A stretch of DNA of 64,000 nucleotides from positions 1,557,691 to 1,621,690 of the forward strand of contig NC_026740.1 in NCBI RefSeq assembly GCF_000210295.1. The letters are read 5' to 3'. Positions 20,267 through 29,277 of this stretch are shown here, one piece after another (the first letter of the stretch is position 1; every line of letters starts with the position of its first letter). The notes beneath the pieces were generated by a model. That model searched no databases. It was not told where the DNA came from and was given only the letters and a program-made list of their open reading frames with translations. The DNA is from Trypanosoma brucei gambiense DAL972 (taxonomy: Eukaryota > Euglenozoa > Kinetoplastea > Trypanosomatida > Trypanosomatidae). The position numbers and the translations under genes were made by a program.

Positions 20267-20616
20267 GTTTGTGTATGTGTCTATTTGTGAGGAGGAGAAG
20301 GTGCTCCTTCATTGTACCGATGCTCTTTCAACTCCTCTTCGCTAACTTTGTGCCCTTCAAAGCGTCTGCTTTGCAGTCAGATGCAGAAGAAGGATTGTAA
20401 AATACGGAGAGGAAGACACTGGAGTAACATGTGAATGTTAAAAAAGGAAAGGAAAACGAGTACTGACCTGAATAGATGTCGAAAAAAAAATTTGAAAAAT
20501 AGTATCAGAATCACGGAAGAATGGTAATAAGACAAGAAAGATAGCAAGAGAAAGAAGTTGCGCGTTTACAAGTTTGTATATATGTGTCTGTGTATTGAAG
20601 AGGAGAGGAAAGGAAG

Positions 20617-20638
20617 GGATTGGATTGGATTGGATTGA
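20617..20638. repeat. GGATT pentanucleotide tandem repeat
   Basis: Four consecutive GGATT-type units. Confidence 0.8.
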
Positions 20639-22561
20639 CACTTTGTTGTGGGTTTTCTCCCCTTGTACAAAAAAAAGTTTACAACCTTTAGGATTGGCAT
20701 ATGTAAATTGTTCTTGTCAACTAATTAAATTATTTTTTCCGTTTTTTTTTCCTCGCGATTTCATTACCCATTCCTTCCCTCTGTTCACTTTTGTGTCTTT
20801 GTGAGGTGGTTTTATTTTTACCTCACTCCACCTCTTTCTTCGTTTTTTTTTCTGTAGATGTTAACGAACCATCTGTTTTGTCTCTCCTCCACTTCGTGTT
20901 CACCTAAAGGTTTCCAATTTTTTTTCTTGTTGGTGTTGGCGTCGTGTTACTCGCCATGAAACGCATCCTTTTTTTTCTCCTTTTCCGCAAGTCCACACTT
21001 ATATAAAAATATATATACATAGAAATTCTGAATATATATTATGTGTGTTTAACAAATTGCATAAACTATATTTGTGTGCATTGATGCTCGCGTGTGTTAT
21101 CGATGTTGTATTTTTATTTCTGCTGTTTGATTCCATTCAGGGGTGGGTGTGGGGCGTGGTCGTAACATTTCGTGCAAGCGGTCCAATTTTCTGTGGAAGA
21201 TGGAAAATAAATGAAAGGTAAATGCTCGCATCTGAGAAGGTTTCTTTAAAGGAGGGAGGGGGGAATGCGAAGGGTAATATAAAAGGGGGAAAAAGAGATA
21301 AAAGTCATTACCCGCTGTCTAGTTTTTTTTTCTTTTTTGTAGAGAGCGTTAAACATTCGCGTGCACATATATAAATGTTTGGAATAGAAAGAGCAACAGA
21401 GTGTATGTAACCACAGAACCTCAACTTCTATCGAAGTTGGTGGAGTTCTTTAGCCTCCACACCGCTTGTGCTTCATTCTTTTGAACAGGCTCATGTGGTT
21501 TTTTTTTGTATGTGCAGATTGTGAATGTGGCGTTTCTCGACGCAGCATCAATTATTTGTTCGTCATTTTTCATGTTTTTTTTTCCCTTACCTTCCTCTTT
21601 TTTTTTTTCCTTGTTTTCATTTTCTTCGACCCTTACGTGTGTTTGTGTTTTTCATGGAGTTTGGGCCTTTGGACCTGCGGTTGTCCTGCCGCTTAACGCA
21701 GAAGTGAAAGACGCATGTGTGTTTCTATTTATTTTCTATATTGTTTTGCACCTGGCACTTTTCCCTCCCCCCCCCTCCCTCATCAGAGGTGCATTTACCA
21801 CTTGTCTTACCTCCACCCACCACCCCCACCCTTTCGATTTAATTTATTGATTTTGTTGCATGTTTTTTTTTTGTGAGTTGTCGCCAATGTAACTTTCGGC
21901 ACTCGGTCGTGAGTTGTGCAATTTAATTTAAGCAATAATAAAAACAAAGCGAGAAAATATATAGGATGAAAAAGAAAGGAAAACAGTCAAAGACAAAGTA
22001 AAATTCATTCGTGTGAATCGCGCTGATATGAAATGTGGCTGCAAGTTCACTGGATGTTGCAATCCCGTTTGGTTATGGTAGCGTAACGGTAGAATATTCG
22101 GAGCGGATGAAATAAGGGGGAGAAAGCGTTTCTTCCCTTTTTTTTCTGTCAGCACGTTTTTTTTTCATTTTTTTTAAATATATTTTTTAATTATCTTGCT
22201 TCCTCACGTGCTCCCATACTTTTCCTTCTTCGTTCCTGCCTCTATTATTTTTGGCTGTTTCTTTTTTCACTGTTCGTTCCCCTTCTCTTTTCACCGAAAG
22301 AGTATTGTGCAGGTTACTGCTGCCCGTGAGGCGCACGCTTTTCTCTCTTATTTATCTTTTTTTTTTTTACTTTTTGTTAATGCAAGTTTTTGTTCTCCTC
22401 TTCCTCTTACCCTTCCTCTTTCTTTCTTTCAAAACTTCTCTCCTCTTCCAAACCAATTTTATACACCAAGTCAACGAAAGAAGTTTTTCCGAAACCGGCC
22501 TACGTGTGGGGTACGGAGAAGGGACAAAGTAATAGGGAGTAGTAGACTCACAGTTTGGTTA

Positions 22562-22587
22562 ATATATATATATATATATATATATAT
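22562..22587. repeat. TA dinucleotide microsatellite
   Basis: About thirteen TA units in the 5' intergenic region of the WD40/W-repeat gene. Confidence 0.9.
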
Positions 22588-22874
22588 TTTTGAAAAAATA
22601 AAAGGGAGTTAAGAGCAGGTCAAAGTGACTGTTTTACCACTGCATCACAAAGAGGGCACTACGTCGCACGGAAAGAAACAAATATAAGAAATACAAAAGG
22701 AAACAAAACCAAAAATAATCATCGTCTGGCACGTCGCAGCGTAGCTTTCATAGGAACTCCAAACGCGGAGTCGGATTAATTAAGAGGGGTCCCCTTGTCG
22801 GAAGAAGACTAAAAAGAGAGGTTTGGAAACGGGGCTGACATATCGGACTGACTTGTTGTGGAGGCCCGGAGAGG

Positions 22875-22960
22875 TTTTCTCCTTTCTTCTTTTCTTTTTT
22901 TTTTTGTGTGTGTGTGTGTGCGCGCGGGAGTGTGCGTATCTTCTTTTTTTTTTTTTCTAG
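22875..22960 (+). promoter_or_regulatory. predicted trans-splice acceptor for the WD40/W-repeat gene
   Basis: Two T/C runs interrupted by a TG repeat, ending TTTTTTCTAG at 22960, 65 bases before the ATG at 23026. This is a textbook polypyrimidine-AG arrangement for spliced-leader addition. Confidence 0.65.
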
Positions 22961-23025
22961 ATTTGACGTGTCTGGTGCTCCCCAAAAAACACCAATTCTG
23001 ACACTTTACGCACACATCGCACCGT

Positions 23026-26000
23026 ATGCAGTCAGGAATATCTAGTCGGTCGTACTACCGAGATGTAAGAGGTCCAGTTCCGGTATCGGAACGCGGCAGC
23101 CGTGTCTCGTTAACACCGAAGGCGGCAACGGAGGAGAAAAGAAGCCGTGTGGTGAGACGCCCAAGCGCAGCAGCAGCCATCGCACCTGCTCGTGCTGCGG
23201 GTACTTCTGGATCACTTCGCACAACAACACCCGTCTCAGCAACCACGTCTCGCAACCGAACAGTGGTCACCCCTTATCGCGGAACACGTGCTTCTCAGAA
23301 GGCTTCCACGTTGCAGTCTCCAAAGACACTTTCACCAGCAGAATCAACACACTCCGTCCCGTGCATTCAAAGAAGGGCATCCGTACCAGTACCCGTATCA
23401 GGGCGCCGTTCCTCCTTCAGGAATCCGTCATCTGTTAGTGCACGACGAAGCACCATTGGCCCAATGCCGAGTCGTGCTTCAATTGCCATGACTTCTATTT
23501 CGGGGGCTGGAGGTGCGTCAACGGCGGCGTCGAGTGCGCAGACACCCACTAGAAAGAGGCACCCAACTGCGGTGATGCCAATAGCCGAAACAAAGGAGCA
23601 AGTAAAGAGCGACGTTGGCCGAAATAGTATTCCCTTCACCTTATCAGGGCACTATTCATGTGCTGTGGTGGTGAAATCAAGTGCTGCGGTATGGGCTGCT
23701 AATGAGGAAACTGGTGCTGTCGATATTTTTAGTAGTGTTTCAGGCGATTTTTGGGGGCGAGTGCCTCCGCGGCCCCCTATGAAGTCTGCGGCTGGGCCGA
23801 CGCAAGGGTGTTTTTCTCTCATTGGAACTCTTAAAGCGTTTGAGCATCATGTGTGGGCAGGGTACGATGATGGAACCGTCGTTGTATACGACCACCTCTG
23901 CGTTAATGCCGTGACAACTGGATGCTTCCACTCAGCACCGGTTGTGTCGTTCTGCGGGATGTCCGATGGTATCACTGTCAGTGCGTCCACCGACATGACC
24001 CTTGTGCGGTGGGATAAGGAGGAAAAGAATTTTGAAGCCATTACCCGTATTGTTGGAGTACCCGAAGCGCATCAGATGCTAACGTGCACCACCTCATTTG
24101 GTGATAAGTATGTGCTCTGCGGGATGACAACGGGAAATATTATAGTGATCGACTGTTCCACAGGCATGCAGGCTGCCACACTACGAAAACACACCAGTTG
24201 CGTGAATGCACTTGTTGTGATGGAAGGTTTGCTCTTTACCTCAGCGGAGGAGGGTTGCGTGAATGTGTGGAGCCTGCGCGCTGACACTCCTAGCGCTGGC
24301 ACAACGTTTCAGAGTTGTTGCAGGCTACTTCGATCGATTTCCGTACAAATGGCGGTTCGGGACATGGTTCCTCATGATGCTTCCCGTAGTTTGTGGGTGG
24401 CGTATGTAGATGGATTGGTTGAGCGCTGGAGCGCCAATCCTGACGATGACTTCGGTGTTGAACAGGTGTTGAGGGAAGGAGTTGTTGACGCAGAAGGGGT
24501 ACCTAGGCGAGTTGAGGCGGTTGCACTTCAGTGTATGGGAACGGTGGAGACAATGCGTGTACTTGCACTGGGAAGCAATGGCATCAGTAAGGTCTGGTGC
24601 GGTCACCGTAATGAAGTGGAGGAATCTTTGCAGCAGTCCATTCAGTCGCTGAACGCCATAATTTCTCAAGACGCAGCAGAAGCAGCTCTGTGGGAGAAAA
24701 AGGCTTTGCTACTGAAGCAGAAAGAGATGAAGCGTAAACAAAAGTACAGTTTGTTGCTACTCAGCATCTATGAACGTCAACTCCTGTATAGCTACTACGC
24801 CAGATGGAGAAAGTTCTCCACTAAGAATACCAATCAGGGGCGTCAACATAAGGAAATTTGCTTCGATCTGGAGGACCGTCATCGATTCCGTATTCTTCGT
24901 CGGTATTTTACGATGTGGTGTTCCCTGTATGAAAAAGAACAACGGCGGCTGCGGCAGAAGCTTCTCTCCACAACATTCCAGAAGGTATCACGCCGCATGT
25001 GGTTGTCACGGTTGTTTTCCACATGGAGAAGGTCCACAACCGAACGCAGAATGGCGCGACATCGGTGGCAAATAGCGGTTGCGTTGGAAAAAGTGTCCAA
25101 AGGAACCCTGTTGGAGAAATTCTTTACCAAATGGCGGCACCTTCGCTGTAAGTCGCGCAAAACTGTGGGAGAGGACAAGATCAACATATTAGCTGCAAGG
25201 GCACGGAAGTCTTTACAACGGCGGGCCTATGATGAATGGAGGCTACACCATTCGTGTCACGGAAATAAGAATTCTCCCATTGCCTGTGCTCCTTCAAGGG
25301 GTAACGCTGCAAAGATAGCTGAATCGTACGAAAAGGTAGTAATCGAACGCCACCGCCGCAGTGTGTTTAACATGTGGCGTAATATGACGAAGAGACGTCG
25401 TACTTTGTCTCGACTAACGAAGCTTGCCAGGTCCAAGGAGTCGCAACGCAATAGGCACATCTTATTCAAAGGGTTCATACAATGGCAGTTGTTCGTGCAG
25501 CAGCAACATCTTAATGCCATGAGCCGAGAAGTGCAGTTAGTGGAGAGGCGGCTGCGCCATGCTGAGGAAACTAACGCAGACATTTTTGACAAGTTACAGT
25601 TACAAAAGCGTCTGGACCAGCTTCGGAGGCAACACGACAACGAAACTCGGCAGCTGCAGGAGGAGCTTGCGCGCGCCCAGGAACTTATAAACGAGCGAGA
25701 TGCTCTTCAGTCAGCTGATCACGTAGTAAATAAAAACGGTGCTGATGATGAAGAGGGAACTCCTGTGAGTACCTTTGGCACTCCAGCACGCTCATATGCG
25801 CCACAGGCGCTATTCTCACCAATTGTACTACAGAAGATGCCTACTTCAGAGGCGATGGAGTTTATTATGAGCCGATTGAAGGGTATTGTATTGAATCTTT
25901 ACACAGACATGGGGCTTTTCCGTCAAGTTCGAGAGCGCCTGCGTTGTGGTACAACGGCGGCGGTCATCTTCCTTGAAGGCTTTCATGAGGTGAAACGCCT

Positions 26001-26298
26001 CATCGTGTCACTCAGCAAAAAACGTGTGGGTGCCTCCACACGGCGCGGTGCTGAACGTTGGGCGGTGACACCTGAATCGTTTGATGGTGTGGGAGCTCTC
26101 CCGTGTTCAGGTGTTGTACAGGGTATAAAAGCGATGGTGCTCGCATATGATATGGTGAGTAACTCTGACATGGAAGGTTTAGCGGCAACGCGGGAGGAAA
26201 TAATCGAGAACGTAGATTTACTGTTTGCGCTATGGAAAGCTTGTTATGCTGCCAGGAAACCAGTGTTGCCGGTGAACAATAGGGTTTCTACACGGTAA
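23026..26298 (+). CDS. WD40 protein with seven regularly spaced Trp (Sfi1-like) repeats
   Basis: A 1090-residue protein in four parts. Residues 1-195 are basic, Ser/Arg/Pro-rich and probably disordered. About 200-540 is a WD40-type propeller (HHVWAGYDDGTVVVYDH, TSAEEGCVNVWSL, RSLWVAYVDGLVERWS). From 555 to 830 a helical segment carries Trp residues at 594, 631, 667, 703, 738, 784 and 820, each in an x-x-F/Y-x-x-W-R-like context, with spacing close to 36. Residues 835-905 are predicted coiled coil, and a folded C-terminal part (about 945-1080) follows. The Trp repeats resemble those of Sfi1/centrin-binding and other centrosomal rod proteins, so a basal body or flagellar-base role is plausible but inferred. 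The ATG lies 65 bases after a strong splice acceptor. Confidence 0.8.
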   Translation: MQSGISSRSYYRDVRGPVPVSERGSRVSLTPKAATEEKRSRVVRRPSAAAAIAPARAAGTSGSLRTTTPVSATTSRNRTVVTPYRGTRASQKASTLQSPKTLSPAESTHSVPCIQRRASVPVPVSGRRSSFRNPSSVSARRSTIGPMPSRASIAMTSISGAGGASTAASSAQTPTRKRHPTAVMPIAETKEQVKSDVGRNSIPFTLSGHYSCAVVVKSSAAVWAANEETGAVDIFSSVSGDFWGRVPPRPPMKSAAGPTQGCFSLIGTLKAFEHHVWAGYDDGTVVVYDHLCVNAVTTGCFHSAPVVSFCGMSDGITVSASTDMTLVRWDKEEKNFEAITRIVGVPEAHQMLTCTTSFGDKYVLCGMTTGNIIVIDCSTGMQAATLRKHTSCVNALVVMEGLLFTSAEEGCVNVWSLRADTPSAGTTFQSCCRLLRSISVQMAVRDMVPHDASRSLWVAYVDGLVERWSANPDDDFGVEQVLREGVVDAEGVPRRVEAVALQCMGTVETMRVLALGSNGISKVWCGHRNEVEESLQQSIQSLNAIISQDAAEAALWEKKALLLKQKEMKRKQKYSLLLLSIYERQLLYSYYARWRKFSTKNTNQGRQHKEICFDLEDRHRFRILRRYFTMWCSLYEKEQRRLRQKLLSTTFQKVSRRMWLSRLFSTWRRSTTERRMARHRWQIAVALEKVSKGTLLEKFFTKWRHLRCKSRKTVGEDKINILAARARKSLQRRAYDEWRLHHSCHGNKNSPIACAPSRGNAAKIAESYEKVVIERHRRSVFNMWRNMTKRRRTLSRLTKLARSKESQRNRHILFKGFIQWQLFVQQQHLNAMSREVQLVERRLRHAEETNADIFDKLQLQKRLDQLRRQHDNETRQLQEELARAQELINERDALQSADHVVNKNGADDEEGTPVSTFGTPARSYAPQALFSPIVLQKMPTSEAMEFIMSRLKGIVLNLYTDMGLFRQVRERLRCGTTAAVIFLEGFHEVKRLIVSLSKKRVGASTRRGAERWAVTPESFDGVGALPCSGVVQGIKAMVLAYDMVSNSDMEGLAATREEIIENVDLLFALWKACYAARKPVLPVNNRVSTR

Positions 26299-26723
26299 AA
26301 TGGAGTGCTAGTAGGGGAACTTTCCCGGTGCATTTTGTCATTTTTTTTTTTTTTAAATATATATATTTATATATATATTTTCATATCCCCAGTGGTCGTG
26401 TCATGTGTGCATTGTCCATTTCTTTGGTTGTGTGAACAAAAAACGTACATAAATATTTAGATGAGCTTCTTGTGCCACGTGTGTCCATTTCTTACCTTTG
26501 TCGCTTCCAACGCTTCTTCATTCGACTCCCCATGACAGTTGGAACCTCAGCGGTACTGTTGGGTGTTGCTCATCTCACGGTTGTCGTAGCTGACATGTGA
26601 TTTCCTTTTTTTTTCTGTACTTTTTATTGGGAGCCTCAAGTTTACTGGGGCCATTTATCACGTGCCTCGCGGTAGGTTAGGTCGCGGTATAGCCACTTCT
26701 GTGCACTCCAGGAGGGTTGCTCT
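26299..26723. other. intergenic region
   Basis: Contains a T run and an AT-rich TATATA block (26341-26378), then a pyrimidine tract at 26600-26628 with AG near 26639, a likely acceptor for the small membrane protein gene. No gene is seen. Confidence 0.6.
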
Positions 26724-27110
26724 ATGTTTCTACATAATCGCGGCCTCGCTGTGGATCGAGCGGTGCTGCGGCTCAATCCGCTTATTGTTTATGTTATTAT
26801 ACCATTTCTTTTGCCGTTGCTTTCCATGTGTATATTACGCTGGAAGTTGGAATATGCCTGGGCCGAGCTTTTTGTTCTAAATGCACTCGTGTCAGCCTTT
26901 ACCGGTCTGGTGATGTGGCTACATTCTGAGCGAGTGGCAAATATGTTCCTCCAATACTCGGGTCACTCATATGGGAAGGCAAACGAGGGCGCAGCAGCTT
27001 TATTAGGGGTGCACCGCATTTCACCCGTGCTTCCCGCTTGTGTCTCTCTCTTTTTGATGCTGATCAGCTTTTGGCATGTTGTAGTCATGATTCTTTTAGC
27101 GGTCATGTGA
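26724..27110 (+). CDS. small multi-pass membrane protein, unknown function
   Basis: A 128-residue protein with three hydrophobic segments: about 18-40 (NPLIVYVIIPFLLPLLSMCI), 45-66 (AWAELFVLNALVSAFTGLVM) and 98-127 (near LPACVSLFLMLISFWHVVVM), the last possibly a longer or re-entrant helix reaching the C terminus. The hydrophilic loop between segments two and three carries charged residues and a GVHRISP stretch. No family is recognised. It is supported as a gene by its own upstream pyrimidine tract and AG, its isolated position between two genes on the same strand, and a composition unlike the poly-Phe noise of neighbouring non-coding frames. It may sit in the ER or mitochondrial membrane; nothing in the sequence decides this. 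Confidence 0.65.
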   Translation: MFLHNRGLAVDRAVLRLNPLIVYVIIPFLLPLLSMCILRWKLEYAWAELFVLNALVSAFTGLVMWLHSERVANMFLQYSGHSYGKANEGAAALLGVHRISPVLPACVSLFLMLISFWHVVVMILLAVM

Positions 27111-27556
27111 AGTGAGTCTCCGCATATGGCACATTGGTTTCCCGATCGCCTGTTGTCCTATGACTCTTTTCCTTGTCGTTTCACAATACACAAACACGTT
27201 TGCATACGTGCTAAATAGTGGTGGTGCACGTATCTAATATTTTGCCTGGTGCCGCAGTTATTACTGCTAACCCTTTTCTGCATGTGTGTGTGTGTGTATT
27301 GGTTATGGGCGTTAGCTTTGATATCTGTACCGACTGCTTTGGACAAACCAATATGTGAGAGCGGTGGTCATCTTATGGTGTCGTTTCACAACCTTCTTTG
27401 GCCTCGAAGCACCTTTCCTTTTTCTTTTTTTGCCACTGCGCGATTTATTTCTCCTCGTTTGCTGCTGTTTATGTTGTTTCATATTCAACATTGCTTTGTC
27501 GAGTACATTTTACATCTCTCTGCGTCCATTCAGGCGAAGGGTCGGTTAGCCCTTGC
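27111..27556. other. intergenic region
   Basis: Short spacer with a TG repeat near 27284-27298 and a T/C-rich tract at 27408-27460 that probably drives trans-splicing of the SET/MYND gene. No gene is seen. Confidence 0.6.
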
Positions 27557-28846
27557 ATGGTGAGGCTTCGCTCGGCCTGGGTTGCACAGCAATCGTCCAG
27601 AGAACTTAACACATACTTGCGGCAACGCGCATGGCATTTTGCCTCATGTGGGAACCATGCTATTGCGGCAGATTACGTCATCCGGTTACTCAATCGTCAC
27701 CCGCGCGATGCGACAATGTTGTTGCTCGGTGAAGTTACAGCCCGCCGCACACGACAGAAGCAACTTGAGGCAAAGTGCCGTCAGTCTCATGAAAGACTAT
27801 GCACTTGCATGAACGTCAACAATGCCCTTTCCCTAGTAGAGGATGAGCGGAAGCGGGAGACGCTCAAAGAATGGTTGCAGGAGCCACCACCTGCTGACGA
27901 TGTGGAACTGGAGGAGCACATTATCGTCAGTGAACAGGAGCCTTTGCCAGAAACACAGGCTGCGGTAGAAGTCATGGCGCAGCGAGTGAGTGCAAAGCCG
28001 CTCGTGGGTTTGCAGTTTCCAAAGCAAAGCATCTACGGTCGTGGTATATATGCTCTTACTCGAGTGCCTTCAGGTACTGCTGTGTTGGCCGACCAACCTT
28101 TTGTTGTGCAGCGAATGAACAGCACGACATGCGCGCACTGTCTATCGTCTATCACCAGTGCCAGTAGCACGTCGTCAGCAGCGGGTGTTGTGTGTCCACA
28201 CTGCGGTCAGGAGAGTTATTGTAGCATTTCTTGCCGCGATGCTGCATGGCGTGAATACCACAGCTGTTGCTGCCATGCCACGAACAAAATGTACGCGAGT
28301 TGGGAATCAAGCATGCAAGAGCTTTTCTCAACTGATGTGCCAGAGGAGTCGCGAGCTGCCTTGTGTTGCTTGGCAGTGGCGAAGATTTGTGCTATGGCGA
28401 CGGTGCAACAGCAACATCCGCTCTCTCTACCACGTCTTCGGTCCCTACGCGGCCGTGCAACCTACGATGCAGCAACAGCATTGAGCGAGGTCGGTGCGCT
28501 CGCTGTGACACTTGCCCAGTCACTACACCAACAGCACCTTTACATGGAGGAAATACTCTCACTTTTTGCGCTTATGCAGACCAATGAGTTCCTTCTTTCC
28601 GGTGGCATGGCTCTCTACCACGGTTACTCATTTCTTAACCATAGTTGCGAACCAAACTGTGGATTCGTTGGTACTAATGCAATGAACCGCCGGTTGGTGG
28701 TATTGCGGGATATACGGGAGGGAGAGCAGTTGTTGATTAACTACAACGCAGACTTAACAACATGTGTCTCTTACGAGGACAGGCGGGCACTTTGCAAACA
28801 ACGTTACTTTGAGTGCTTCTGCCCAAAATGTATTCGAAGGGAGTAA
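27557..28846 (+). CDS. SMYD-type SET and MYND domain protein (putative lysine methyltransferase)
   Basis: A 429-residue protein. Residues 1-130 are helical, perhaps TPR-like (GNHAIAADYVIRLLNRHPRD). A split SET domain starts near 155 (YGRGIYALTRVPSGTAVLAD), is interrupted by a MYND-like zinc finger (CAHC at about 191, VCPHCGQESYCSISC, AAWREYHSCCCH), and resumes with the SET core NHSCEPNCGF near 360 and INYN. A post-SET cysteine cluster C-x-C-x2-C ends the protein (FECFCPKC). This is the SMYD arrangement; such enzymes methylate lysines on histones or other proteins using SAM. The frame is open upstream to 27398 but only with non-ATG codons across the polypyrimidine tract, so the first ATG, 27557, is used. 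The substrate is unknown. Confidence 0.85.
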   Translation: MVRLRSAWVAQQSSRELNTYLRQRAWHFASCGNHAIAADYVIRLLNRHPRDATMLLLGEVTARRTRQKQLEAKCRQSHERLCTCMNVNNALSLVEDERKRETLKEWLQEPPPADDVELEEHIIVSEQEPLPETQAAVEVMAQRVSAKPLVGLQFPKQSIYGRGIYALTRVPSGTAVLADQPFVVQRMNSTTCAHCLSSITSASSTSSAAGVVCPHCGQESYCSISCRDAAWREYHSCCCHATNKMYASWESSMQELFSTDVPEESRAALCCLAVAKICAMATVQQQHPLSLPRLRSLRGRATYDAATALSEVGALAVTLAQSLHQQHLYMEEILSLFALMQTNEFLLSGGMALYHGYSFLNHSCEPNCGFVGTNAMNRRLVVLRDIREGEQLLINYNADLTTCVSYEDRRALCKQRYFECFCPKCIRRE

Positions 28847-29277
28847 ATTTGATTTGTCACCAGTCTGTTAGCGGTTGCCGTAAGCGGTTAAGGGAAACTG
28901 TATTAAAAGATGTGAAACACTACTGAAACACAAGCTCGCACCTACCCACTTACATATATTTGTTTATGGAAGGAGAGACGATGTCTTTAGTATGCGTGTA
29001 CATCATATCGCATTAATCTTTCTTTTTTGGGGTCTGCGTGTTTTGCTGTTCTCTTCATTAGAAGTGAGTGTCGGTGCCTCTCATGAAGCGTAACTCTTGT
29101 TAATGGTGCAGGTACAAATCTTTTCTCCTACACCCCTCTTTTATTTTCATACACCTGTATTATCGATCTTTCTAAAGGGGAAAGAGGGGAAAGAGAGCCC
29201 AATAAGGTGGTAGTGTGTTCTCCCTAACAGTACCCCAATAAGTCGGTCGGATCCTTTTGTGAGAATCGTGTTACACT
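28847..29277. other. intergenic region
   Basis: 3' UTR of the SET gene and 5' region of the next. T/C-rich stretches near 29015-29060 and 29120-29170 could serve splicing. No gene is seen. Confidence 0.6.

Larger units (their letters stand above)
20192..23025. other. very long intergenic region (2.8 kb)
   Basis: The longest gap in the window. It is mostly T-rich, with TA repeats (20249-20266, 22562-22587), a GGATT pentanucleotide run near 20617-20638, and several pyrimidine tracts followed by AG (for example AG at 21487-21488 and the strong acceptor at 22959-22960). Open frames are poly-Phe-type low complexity; a 67-codon ORF at 21493-21696 directly after an acceptor-like AG is noted under findings. 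Confidence 0.5.

Noticed and set aside
22196..22612. 138-codon Phe/Ser-rich frame
   Set aside because: Composition follows directly from T/C-rich intergenic sequence; it runs into a TA repeat.
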